Shown here: positions 15,959 to 24,284 of the stretch, one piece after another | Layout: every line of letters starts with the position of its first letter | How positions within the stretch are numbered: the stretch's first letter is position 1 | Origin: Mesobaculum littorinae | GTDB taxonomy: Bacteria; Pseudomonadota; Alphaproteobacteria; Rhodobacterales; Rhodobacteraceae | NCBI RefSeq assembly: GCF_004011175.1 | Contig: NZ_RQXX01000003.1 | Location: 1 to 64,000 of the forward strand | DNA length: 64,000 nucleotides | Reading direction: 5' to 3' | Notes under the pieces: generated by a model | What the model was told of the DNA's origin: nothing | Databases searched by the model: none | The model's input: only the letters and a program-made list of their open reading frames with translations | Program-made: the position numbers and the translations under genes

Positions 15959-17699
15959 CGGGCGCCTCAGTCCTGACCCCGGTCCTAGTCCTCGCACTGG
16001 TCCTGGCCCCGGCACTGATCCTGGCCCCGGCCCGGGACCTGCCTCCAGCGCTCCGCCCGACCCGGCCGTCCCGCGCGGGCCGGTCGCGGCCGGCGCCACA
16101 CCCCCCGGCACCACGCTGTCGCTGAAATCCCGGGTGGCGGTCGCGGTGGCGGCGGTCGTGCTGGTGGGGGGCGCGGTGGTGCTGGCCACCGCGCTGGCCT
16201 ACGGGCGCCATGCCGCGCGCGAAGCCTATGACAGGCTGCTCGTCGGTGCGGCAAGCGACATTGCCGAGTCGATCACCATCCGCGACGGCACGCCCGAGGT
16301 CGACATGCCCGTTTCGGCCTTCGAGCTTCTGTCGCTGGCGCGCAAGGACCGCATCGCCTACCGGGTGATCGACCGGGCCGGGCGGACGCTGACCGGCGAT
16401 GCCGCCGCCCCCGCGCCCGAAACGCTGCGCGACCTCAGCCTCTATTCCGGGGCCTTCGGCGACGAACCGGCCCGCTATGCCGCCGTGGTGCGCCGCTTTG
16501 CCGAACGCGGCTACTCGGGACCGGTGCAGATCATCGTCGGTCACACCCTGCGCGCCCGGCAGGAGCTTGCCCGCGACATCGCGCAGAACGCGCTGGCGGT
16601 GCTGGGGGCGGCGGGCGCGGCGATCGCGCTCTTCGCAAGCCTCGCCGTCGCCTCGGCGATGCGGCCGCTCACGGATATCGGCGCGGCGCTGGCGCGGCGC
16701 GATCCCACCGACCTGACACCGCTGCGCGCGCCCGCACCGCGTGAAATCGCAGCGCTGCGCGATGCGCTCAACGCCTTCATGGCGCGGCTCGACCGGCAGC
16801 TGCGCGCCAACCGCGACCTGATCAGCAACGCCGCGCACCAGCTGCGCACCCCGCTGGCCGCGATCCGAGTGCAGCTTGAAGCCGCCGCCGACGACCCCGA
16901 CCCCGCCCGGAAGGAGGCGCTGCTGACCCGGGTGCACGAACGCTCGCGCGCCTATGGGCGGCTGCTGGACCAGCTTCTCAGCCAGGGGATGGTGCTGCAC
17001 CGCGCCGACGCCATCGCAAAAGAGCGGATGGACCTGCGCGACGCCGCGCTCGAAATCTACGAGCAAAGCGATATCGAGGTCTTTGCCACGGGTCTGCGGC
17101 TCAGGCTCGACCTGCCCGACGACCCCGTGACGGTCGAGGGCGACCTGCTGTCGCTGACCGAGGCAGGGAAGAACCTGCTGACCAACGCGCTGCGACACGG
17201 CACGCCGCCGATCGCGCTGGGGGTCGCGCGCACGGGGGGCGAGGCACGGCTGTGGGTGCGCGACGCGGGCCCCGGCCCGGCCCCCGGCGTGCTAAAGCGC
17301 ATCGGCGACCGGTTCGCCCGCGACGGCCTATCGCGGGACGGCGGCGCACCGGGCGGAGTGCCCCATACCAGTAGCTCCGCCGCCGGAAGGTCCGAGGGCA
17401 GTGGATCCATGGCCAGCGATGCCGTTGAGCCAAAGGTAGGTGGCTCCACGGACAGAGTTTCCCCGACTGCAGCCTCACCAGACGGCGCTTGCCCCGCCGA
17501 CGCACCCCCCTGCGGGGCGACCCCGGGCGGAGCCCCCCGCGGCGGGGGGGCACCACAGACAACGGGGGCGGCAATGGGGGGCGGGCTTGGGCTTTCCATC
17601 GCGCAGACGGTGGCCGACAATCACGGCGGGCGGCTGTCCCATGGCACCGATGCGGCGGGGTTTGAAATCGCCATGATCCTGCCGGTGGCCCCGGCATGA
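15951..17699 (+). CDS. tctE: Sensor histidine kinase TctE-like, with large insertion in the ATP lid
   Basis: 582 residues, against about 460-480 usual. Two transmembrane helices (about 63-85 and 213-235) frame a periplasmic sensor. H296 in NAAHQLRTPL is the phosphorylated His, N407-N411 the N-box, D437 the G1 box, and GGGLGL (542-547) the G2 box. Two features are odd. The N-terminus (about 8-32) is a Gly-Pro repeat encoded by a near-tandem CCTGGCCCCGGC-type repeat. About 80 residues (459-541), rich in Ser/Gly/Ala/Pro, lie between the F-box (GDRF) and the G2 box, exactly where the ATP lid closes. Catalysis may be altered unless the loop is disordered. It overlaps the next gene by 4 nt. Confidence 0.9.
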   Translation: MSDGRLSPDPGPSPRTGPGPGTDPGPGPGPASSAPPDPAVPRGPVAAGATPPGTTLSLKSRVAVAVAAVVLVGGAVVLATALAYGRHAAREAYDRLLVGAASDIAESITIRDGTPEVDMPVSAFELLSLARKDRIAYRVIDRAGRTLTGDAAAPAPETLRDLSLYSGAFGDEPARYAAVVRRFAERGYSGPVQIIVGHTLRARQELARDIAQNALAVLGAAGAAIALFASLAVASAMRPLTDIGAALARRDPTDLTPLRAPAPREIAALRDALNAFMARLDRQLRANRDLISNAAHQLRTPLAAIRVQLEAAADDPDPARKEALLTRVHERSRAYGRLLDQLLSQGMVLHRADAIAKERMDLRDAALEIYEQSDIEVFATGLRLRLDLPDDPVTVEGDLLSLTEAGKNLLTNALRHGTPPIALGVARTGGEARLWVRDAGPGPAPGVLKRIGDRFARDGLSRDGGAPGGVPHTSSSAAGRSEGSGSMASDAVEPKVGGSTDRVSPTAASPDGACPADAPPCGATPGGAPRGGGAPQTTGAAMGGGLGLSIAQTVADNHGGRLSHGTDAAGFEIAMILPVAPA

Positions 17700-18805
17700 C
17701 CGGCCTGCGCATCCTGCGGGCGATGGGGATGGCCTTGCTGGCCGCCCTCGCGGTCCCGCTCGCGCCCGTCCGGCCCGTCGCCGCGCAAGAGCTGGCGCAG
17801 CGGCTGGGTCCGCCGGACGCCACGCGCAGCGTCACGCTGCGCAGCACCACCGACCTGGACGTGCTGCGCCCGGTGCTCTCGGCCTTTCTTGCTGACCGGC
17901 CGCAGGTGGCGGTGCGCTACGAACAATGGCTGTCGAACGGGCTTTACGCCCGTGCCACCGCCGACTGCCTGCAACGTCGTGCCGGCGCCGACCTCGTCAT
18001 CAGCTCGGCCGTGCACCACATGGTCGACCTCGTGAACCGCGGCTGTGCGGCACGCCATGTCTCGTCCGGCACCGCCGCCCTGCCCCCGGCGCTGAACTGG
18101 CGCGACGAGCTTTGGGGCGTGACGCAGGAACCGGCGGTGATGGTCTATAACCGCGACCTTGTGCCCGAGGCCGACGTGCCACGGTCGCGCTTCGACCTTC
18201 TGGACCTGCTGCGCTCGCCCGACAGCCGCTACGCGGGTCGTGTCGCCACCTATGATATCGAGGCGTCGGGCCTGGGATACCTCTTCGCCTACGCGGATTC
18301 GCTCGAAGCCACGACCTTCGGCGGGCTGATGGAGGCCTTCGGCCGCACCGACACCGTCGCCACCTGCTGTTCGGCCCAGATCATGAGCGGGATCGTCAGT
18401 GGGCGCTACCTGATCGCCTACAACATCATCGGCTCCTACGCGATGGAGCGGGCGCGCGACGACCCGCGGCTGGGGATCGTGGCGCCCGACGACTATACCC
18501 TGATGCTGTCGCGCGGCGCGATGATCCCGCGCGAAGCGCCGGACCGCGACCTTGCCGGTGAGCTGGTCGACTTCCTGCTGTCGGTCGAGGGGCGCGCCGC
18601 GCTCAAGGACGCCGCGTTGCTGACCGACCTCGACGAGCTGACGCGCACCGGCGCGGCCACGGCTGGTCAGGGCGCGTCGCTGCTGCGTCCGGTCGAGCTG
18701 TCGCCAAAGCTTCTGGTGGCCTCGGACCGGCACAAGCGGATGCTGTTCCTCAGCCGCTGGCGCGACGCCTTTCCCACCGTCGAACCCGTCGCCCCCGCCC
18801 CCTGA
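17696..18805 (+). CDS. Periplasmic binding protein (iron/AfuA-like type) in the tctDE operon
   Basis: 369 residues with a signal peptide to about residue 30 (PVAAQE). The mature part resembles ABC-type iron(III)/2-aminoethylphosphonate binding proteins: SVTLRSTTDLDVLRPVLSAF at the start, and VMVYNRDLVPEADVPRSRFD. No ABC permease or ATPase follows. It starts at an ATGA overlap with the kinase gene, so it is translated with TctDE. The likely role is as an accessory ligand-binding subunit that presents a solute to TctE, rather than as a transporter part. That role is inferred from context. The gene ends the operon. Confidence 0.85.
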   Translation: MTGLRILRAMGMALLAALAVPLAPVRPVAAQELAQRLGPPDATRSVTLRSTTDLDVLRPVLSAFLADRPQVAVRYEQWLSNGLYARATADCLQRRAGADLVISSAVHHMVDLVNRGCAARHVSSGTAALPPALNWRDELWGVTQEPAVMVYNRDLVPEADVPRSRFDLLDLLRSPDSRYAGRVATYDIEASGLGYLFAYADSLEATTFGGLMEAFGRTDTVATCCSAQIMSGIVSGRYLIAYNIIGSYAMERARDDPRLGIVAPDDYTLMLSRGAMIPREAPDRDLAGELVDFLLSVEGRAALKDAALLTDLDELTRTGAATAGQGASLLRPVELSPKLLVASDRHKRMLFLSRWRDAFPTVEPVAPAP

Positions 18806-19118
18806 CTTCGGCGCTTCGTCTGGGCGGATGGCATGGGCGCGTCGGCATGGCGGCGGCGGGCACGCAATCCGCGCCCGGCCCAACGGGTCGGCGAGAGGGG
18901 CAGGATCGGACAGGGTGCCCGGTCGAACCGCCCCGCCCGGGGACGCGCACGGCCCTCGCGAGTCCGCGCCGATGATCACCGCCCCTTTCCCGCGCGAGGT
19001 CGCGCAACGCCCCCGGCCCCATTCACCACCGCGCGGGCGGCAAGCCGGTGTGGCGACTGCCCCGGCCGATCTGCGGGGACGGCTTTCGCCGCGCCTCCGG
19101 CCCGCATAGAAGGCCGGG
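18806..19118. other. Intergenic region, 313 nt
   Basis: No gene, RNA or clear terminator recognised; presumably contains the promoter of the flavoprotein gene. Confidence 0.4.
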
Positions 19119-20294
19119 ATGGAGTATGATGCGATCATTCTGGGCGCCGGCGGCGCCGGTCTGCAGGCGGCCTTTACCGCCGGGAAGGCGGGGGCACGGG
19201 TGCTGGTGCTGGATCACGCCGAGAAGGCAGGCAAGAAAATCCTGATCTCGGGCGGCGGGCGGTGCAATTTCACCAATACCGGGACCGAGCCCGGCTGCTA
19301 CATCTCGCAGAACCCGCATTTCGCGAAATCGGCGCTCAGCCGTTACACGCCTTGGGATTTCCTAGCCCTCGTCGAAAAGCACGGCATCGCGTGGCACGAA
19401 AAGACGCTGGGGCAGCTTTTCTGCGACGGCTCCGCGCGGCAGATCGTGGCGATGCTCTTGGACGAATGCGCCCGCGGCGGGGTCGAGATCCGGCTGGGCA
19501 CGGAGCTGGGCGAGATCGGCCATGCCGATGGCCGGTTCCGCGTCGCGGGGCACAGCGCGCCGCAGCTGGTGATCGCCACCGGCGGGCCGTCGATCCCGAA
19601 GATGGGTGCCACGGGTATCGCCTACGACATCGCCCGGCAGTTCGGGATGAAGATCGTGCCCCCCCGCCCCGCCCTGGTCCCGCTGACGCTGGGCGAGGAC
19701 GCCGCCGCGTTTCGGGCTATCTCGGGCGTGGCCTGCCCGGTCTCGGCGCAGGCGGGCGCATCCGGCCCCGCGTTTTCCGAGGCCGCGCTTTTCACGCACA
19801 AGGGGCTTTCGGGGCCAGCCATCCTGCAGGCCTCGTCCTACTGGAGCCCCGGCGACGCGGTGACCCTGTCGCTGGCCGCCGACGCGGGCGACAGGCTGCG
19901 CGACGCGCGGCGCCGGATGCCGCGGTCGCATCTGCGCGCGGCTTTGGCCGAGTTCCTGCCCAATCGGCTGGCCGAGGTTCTGGCCCAGCGCATCGCCCTG
20001 CCGCGCGAACTGGGCAACACCCCGGATGCCGAGCTGGACCGCGCCGCGGGAATGCTGACGGCGCTGACCTTCCACCCCACCGGAACCGAAGGCTATGCCA
20101 AGGCCGAGGTCACGGCGGGCGGCATCGAGACGGACGGCCTGTCGTCGCGCACGATGGAGGCGCGTGCCGTCCCCGGGCTTTACGCCATCGGCGAGGCGGT
20201 GGATGTCACGGGCTGGCTGGGCGGGTACAACTTCCAATGGGCCTGGGCCTCGGGCGCCGCCGCGGGCACCGCCATCGCGGCCCGCATGGGCTGA
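19119..20294 (+). CDS. BaiN/RdsA-family NAD(P)/FAD-dependent oxidoreductase
   Basis: 391 residues, HI0933-like flavoprotein family. The dinucleotide-binding motif GAGGAG (9-14) starts the FAD-binding Rossmann fold, followed by KKILISGGGRCNFTN, the family hallmark. The C-terminal GGYNFQWAWASG is the second FAD contact. The middle (about 190-340) is the substrate or lid domain. Members have been linked to reduction of unsaturated or sterol-like compounds and called aminoacetone oxidase-like; the true substrate here is unknown. No operon partner is visible. Confidence 0.88.
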   Translation: MEYDAIILGAGGAGLQAAFTAGKAGARVLVLDHAEKAGKKILISGGGRCNFTNTGTEPGCYISQNPHFAKSALSRYTPWDFLALVEKHGIAWHEKTLGQLFCDGSARQIVAMLLDECARGGVEIRLGTELGEIGHADGRFRVAGHSAPQLVIATGGPSIPKMGATGIAYDIARQFGMKIVPPRPALVPLTLGEDAAAFRAISGVACPVSAQAGASGPAFSEAALFTHKGLSGPAILQASSYWSPGDAVTLSLAADAGDRLRDARRRMPRSHLRAALAEFLPNRLAEVLAQRIALPRELGNTPDAELDRAAGMLTALTFHPTGTEGYAKAEVTAGGIETDGLSSRTMEARAVPGLYAIGEAVDVTGWLGGYNFQWAWASGAAAGTAIAARMG

Positions 20295-20407
20295 CCCGCA
20301 GGGGCTGCCATTGCAGGTCCCGCCAATGCCGTCGTCCCGCCGGCTTTGGCCGGACCCGCCATTGCCTCTCGAGCCCTGCTCGCCCCTGCGTCATCGGACA
20401 GAGGAGC

Positions 20408-20517
20408 GCCCCTTCCGCCATCACCCTGACCGAGCACCACGCACCCCGCTGCCTGCCGCTTGGGGGGATGGTGACGGCCATGGCGAACCGGCTTATCCAG
20501 CGCGGCTGAGCCGCGGA
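20408..20517. repeat. Degenerate direct repeat, copy 1
   Basis: About 110 nt beginning GCCCCTTCCGCC and ending GCGCGGCTGAGCCGCGGA. It shares ACCACGCACCCCGC, CTGCCGCTTGGGG and CCATGGCGAACCG with copy 2 at 20610-20718. The ends carry a small GC palindrome. Confidence 0.75.
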
Positions 20518-20609
20518 CGCGGACCAGAAGGTGCAGGCCATGCTCCCCGTCCAACATCGGACGCTGTCTCGCGCCCCGTCTGAGAAAGCGGGCTCCGGGC
20601 TAGGACGTT

Positions 20610-20718
20610 GCCCCTTCCGCCGTCACCCAAACCAAACACCACGCACCCCGCCGCCTGCCGCTTGGGGGCCAGTGGCAGCCATGGCGAACCGACCTATCCG
20701 GCGCGGCTGATCCGCGGG
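20610..20718. repeat. Degenerate direct repeat, copy 2
   Basis: Second copy of the unit at 20408-20517, starting exactly 202 nt later, with scattered substitutions and small indels in the middle. No ORF is conserved between copies, so this is non-coding or a decayed short gene. Confidence 0.75.
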
Positions 20719-20929
20719 CGCCGTGCCTGACGTGCCGGTCCGGCTGGTCCGTCCTGCGTCCGGTTCCGTCTCGCACGCGGTCTGGCCCCCAGTCGTCGGG
20801 CCACGGTCATCGGGCCCCGCTCATCAGTCCATGGGGCGGCCCAATCGGTTGTCGTCCTGCCCGCACGGCTCGCGGTCCGCGCCCCGCAGCCCGGGACAGG
20901 GGACGGCGGTGCGCGGCGGAGGGGGGGCG

Positions 20930-22024
20930 TCACTCAGCCTGCAGGACAGCGGTAAAGCCCGTGACCTCGTAATAAAGCGCCGCGGCCCCGTGCAGCGGAA
21001 TGCCCTCGGGCGGGGTGGCCATGGCTTCGGGCGTCAACCCGGCCAGGCTGGGGCCGCTGGCGCGCAAGAGGTCGAGATCCTTCATGACGCGCGACAGCAG
21101 AGCCTCGACCCGGGCCGTCGGCGCATCGGCGGTGGTGACCAGAAGGACGGGCATGCCCAGCGTCGGCACGTCTGACGTCACCGTCTCGTAGGTGCCGGAG
21201 GGGATCGTGGCGGGACGATAGGGACCATCCGCGGGCACCAGCGCCGCGACCTCGTCCCGCGAAATCGGCAGGACCGCCAGGGGACACCGCGACAGCGCGT
21301 CGTCGATCACGCCGGAGGGCGAGGAGAAGACGAACCCCGCGGCCGCGATCCGCCCGTCGCACAGCGCGGCGATGCGCGGCACCCCGTCAGCGGGTCCCCC
21401 CTGCGCCGAGGCATCGGCATCCCCCGCCGCGGCGGCGCTCTGCTCGGCCTCACCCACGGCTTTGTCCCCGTCCCCCGTTGGGTGCTCGCCCCCGGTCCCG
21501 GCATCGCCCGCGGGGTCGGGCACCCCCTCCACCGCCCACCCTCCGTAGGAAAGCACCTGCTGCATCGTCGCGCGGTGGCCCGAGCCCTCGGGCCCTAGGC
21601 TGACCTTGCGGCCGGCAAGATCAGCCAGCGCGGCGATGCCGCCGTCCCGCCGGGTCAGGATCGTCAGCATCTCGGTCTGCAACGTCATCACGCCACGCAG
21701 GTCGGCAGGGCCTTCGGCCTCCGCCTCGTCCAGCGCGGCGCGCGCGACGTCACCCTGCACCAGCGCGAACCCGGCCTCGCCCCGGCGCAGGGCGACAAGG
21801 TTCTCGGCCGACCCCGCCGTGGGCAGGTTGCGGCAGGGCGGCGCGCCGTCGGCATAGCGGTTGGCCAGCGCGCATATCGCGCCGCCTAGGGCGTAGTAAT
21901 TGCCGTCGGGCGCGCCGGTGGCGATGCGATAGCCCTCTTCGGCCACGGCGGCCCCCACGGGCAGAGCGGCCGCGCAAATCGTCGCGGCAACACCCCGCCT
22001 CATCCCTACACGTGGCCTCACCAT
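20930..22024 (-). CDS. TAXI-family TRAP-type solute-binding protein with internal low-complexity insertion
   Basis: 364 residues from the ATG at 22024, chosen for GGAG about 10 nt upstream. Signal peptide to about residue 29 (GAAVAEE), then IATGAPDGNYYALGGAICALAN, the TAXI-protein signature around the ligand site. An extra ~50-residue stretch rich in Gly/Ala/Asp/Glu interrupts the domain after GGWAVEGVPD, before IAALCDGRIAAAGFVFSSPSG. No TRAP membrane subunits are nearby. The gene is divergent from the retropepsin-like operon with 161 nt between starts, so a shared promoter region is likely and a functional link possible. Orphan TAXI proteins may act in sensing. Confidence 0.85.
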   Translation of the reverse strand: MVRPRVGMRRGVAATICAAALPVGAAVAEEGYRIATGAPDGNYYALGGAICALANRYADGAPPCRNLPTAGSAENLVALRRGEAGFALVQGDVARAALDEAEAEGPADLRGVMTLQTEMLTILTRRDGGIAALADLAGRKVSLGPEGSGHRATMQQVLSYGGWAVEGVPDPAGDAGTGGEHPTGDGDKAVGEAEQSAAAAGDADASAQGGPADGVPRIAALCDGRIAAAGFVFSSPSGVIDDALSRCPLAVLPISRDEVAALVPADGPYRPATIPSGTYETVTSDVPTLGMPVLLVTTADAPTARVEALLSRVMKDLDLLRASGPSLAGLTPEAMATPPEGIPLHGAAALYYEVTGFTAVLQAE

Positions 22025-22185
22025 TTCTTGATCTCCGTCGATACGGGCTATCTGGCGCCCCGAACCTAGCCCCGGGAACCCCGGGCGCAACGCCCGCCCT
22101 CATGGCCCCTCCGGCCCGGGGGGGCGCCGTGCGCCCGCCTGCGTGCATGCGCGCGCCCCGGCCAGAGAACAGGACAAGGACACGC

Positions 22186-22746
22186 GTGACCAAGCCTCAC
22201 CCTCTCCTCCGCCTTCGCCAGCTGTCGATGGCGCTGCCCGCCGTTCTGGTCGTGGCCCTGGCCGCCGCCCTGCCCGTCGCCGTGGCCCCGGGGCCGGTGG
22301 CGGCGCAGGACAACGCGCTGCACATCATCGGCGCCTATACCGACGTGGAAATCACCGCCGGTGGCCACGATTTCCAGCTTTTCGCCAAGATCGACACCGG
22401 CGCCGACAGCAGTTCGATCGACGCGCGCGACATCGAGACCTTCGAGAGGGACGACGACGACTGGGTGCGGTTCCGCGTGCCGCTGGGCGAAGGCGACGAG
22501 ATGGTCGAGATCGAGACGCCCGTGATCGACACCGTCGGCATCGTCGGCGAAGAGGATGACCGCCCCGTCGTCGAGATGGAGCTTTGCGTGGGCGAGGTCC
22601 TGATGACCGCCGACGTCAACCTGGCCGACCGGTCCGAGCTGGACTACCGGATGATCCTCGGGCGCGAATACCTCGCTCGGGGGGGGTTCCTCGTCCATGT
22701 CGCGCAGCGGGGGCAGCTTCGCCCCGCCTGCGAGGACGACGACTGA
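22186..22746 (+). CDS. Periplasmic retropepsin-like aspartic protease (ATP-grasp-associated zinc-protease/RimB family)
   Basis: 186 residues from a GTG at 22186 with AAGGA 6 nt upstream. An N-terminal hydrophobic segment (about 13-40, PVAAQ) is a signal peptide or anchor. The catalytic-type motif is KIDTGADSSS (D70-T71-G72-A73-D74), and RMILGREYL supplies the second hydrophobic-Gly element of retropepsin folds. Databases often call this family an ATP-dependent zinc protease, but the visible motif is aspartic. It starts a three-gene operon and overlaps the next gene (TGATG). Its target is unknown; the operon suggests cleavage of a tag or peptide made by the ATP-grasp partner. Confidence 0.88.
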   Translation: MTKPHPLLRLRQLSMALPAVLVVALAAALPVAVAPGPVAAQDNALHIIGAYTDVEITAGGHDFQLFAKIDTGADSSSIDARDIETFERDDDDWVRFRVPLGEGDEMVEIETPVIDTVGIVGEEDDRPVVEMELCVGEVLMTADVNLADRSELDYRMILGREYLARGGFLVHVAQRGQLRPACEDDD

Positions 22747-24281
22747 TGCTGCGACTCCTCTGCGCCGCCCTGATCCTGTGCGGGGCGGGCCTGTTCGCCT
22801 ACCGCGCGCTCGTGCTGGAATTCCCGTTGCAGCCCAACCAGAACTCTCCCATCTGGTCGCTGGAGATCCGCGCCGACATCCCCGCCACGCCCGACGGCGC
22901 GCGGGTGTCGATGTTCGTGCCGCCCGAGTTCGGCCGCTACCAGCCGCTGCACGAACAGTTCCTGTCTGACCGCATGTCCCTGACGATCCGCACCGCCGAC
23001 GACGGCAGCCGCCGCGCCGTCTGGACCGCGGCCCAGCTGAACTCCGGCACCAGCGTCTACTATCGCGGCACCTTCTTCCAGAAACCGGTGCTGAGCGAAA
23101 CGCGCCCGCAGACCCGGGCCCCGGCCGAGCTGCCCAGCGACTTCGACTTCGTCTCGCCCCGGTCGATGGCCGAACGCACGCTGGCCAACCGCATGATGGC
23201 CGAACTGGACCGCCAGGCCTATGACGACGACACGCTGACCTCGCTTCTGATCGACCGGCTGCGCGACGGTACAGACGACCTGGCGCGGCAGCCGATGGAC
23301 GGCCGCGTCGGCACCACGCCCGTGGCCGAAACCGCGGCCTACGTCCTGAACCAGCAGGGGCGGGCCGCGCGCGCGGTCCACGGCATCCCGCTTGAGGAGA
23401 CGGGCCAGACCTCGCGCCCGATCTCGTGGCTGGAACGCTGGGACGGCGAGGGGTGGCGCAGCTATGCCATCGACACCTCGGACCCGTTCAACCCCGAGAA
23501 CCGGCTGACGCTGTGGCGCGGCGACGCTGACCTGGCCGAGGCCGAGGGGACCCGGATCGAAGATGTGCGCATCGCGCTCGACCGGCGCGAAGTCGGCTCG
23601 GTCGAGGCGCTGTCGCAGCGGCAGGACGATCCGAACCGCCCGCTGGTCCTGGCCACCCTGCTGGATCTGCCGGTCAACACGCAGCTGGTCCTGCAGACGC
23701 TTCTGGTGATCCCGATCGGCGTGCTTGTTCTGGTCTTCATGCGGCAGTTCGTGGGCATCCCGACCTTCGGCACCTTCATGCCGGTGCTGATCGCGTTGTC
23801 CTTCCGCTCGACCAGCCTGGTCACCGGGCTTCTGATCCTCGCCGCGGTGCTTCTGGTGGGGATGTCGTTCCGGATGTTCTTTTCCCGCCTCAACCTGCTG
23901 CTCGTCCCGCGGCTGGCGGCGATGCTGACGGTGATCGTCATGGCGATGATCGGCCTCAGCGTGCTCGCCGACAGCTTTGCCCTGGGCACCGGCCTGTCGG
24001 TCACGCTGTTTCCCATCGTGATCCTGACCATGACCATCGAACGCCTGTCGGTGACGTGGGAGGAAAACGGCCCCGTGGACGCCAGCAAGGAATTCGCGGG
24101 CTCGGTCGTGGTGGCCGTCGCGGCCTACGCGGTGATGGGGCTCGAAGAGGTGCAGCACCTGTTCTTCATGTTCCCCGAGCTTCTGCTGGTGGTTCTGGCC
24201 GTGATGCTGGCGATGGGTCGCTATTCCGGCTTCCGCCTGTCGGAACTGCGCCGCTTCCACGAATTGTCGGGACGGAGCTAG
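22746..24281 (+). CDS. Inactive transglutaminase-like protein fused to a seven-transmembrane domain
   Basis: 511 residues, starting within the TGATG overlap with the protease gene. An N-terminal helix (about 5-20) anchors a periplasmic domain (about 30-300) of the inactive transglutaminase type. The expected Cys of an active enzyme is not evident, which is the rule for this family. About seven hydrophobic helices follow (about 300-495), starting MRQFVGIPTFGTFMPVLIALSF, a conserved signature. The protein would sit in the inner membrane between the periplasmic protease and the cytoplasmic ligase. Role inferred: binding or presenting a peptide substrate. Confidence 0.88.
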   Translation: MLRLLCAALILCGAGLFAYRALVLEFPLQPNQNSPIWSLEIRADIPATPDGARVSMFVPPEFGRYQPLHEQFLSDRMSLTIRTADDGSRRAVWTAAQLNSGTSVYYRGTFFQKPVLSETRPQTRAPAELPSDFDFVSPRSMAERTLANRMMAELDRQAYDDDTLTSLLIDRLRDGTDDLARQPMDGRVGTTPVAETAAYVLNQQGRAARAVHGIPLEETGQTSRPISWLERWDGEGWRSYAIDTSDPFNPENRLTLWRGDADLAEAEGTRIEDVRIALDRREVGSVEALSQRQDDPNRPLVLATLLDLPVNTQLVLQTLLVIPIGVLVLVFMRQFVGIPTFGTFMPVLIALSFRSTSLVTGLLILAAVLLVGMSFRMFFSRLNLLLVPRLAAMLTVIVMAMIGLSVLADSFALGTGLSVTLFPIVILTMTIERLSVTWEENGPVDASKEFAGSVVVAVAAYAVMGLEEVQHLFFMFPELLLVVLAVMLAMGRYSGFRLSELRRFHELSGRS

Positions 24282-24284
24282 GCC

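Larger units (their letters stand above)
20295..20929. other. Intergenic region, 635 nt, holding two copies of a degenerate repeat
   Basis: No supported gene. The region contains two similar ~110-nt units (see repeat entries), 202 nt apart. The rest shows no gene or terminator. The downstream gene ends at 20930 on the minus strand, so this lies between convergent genes. Confidence 0.5.
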
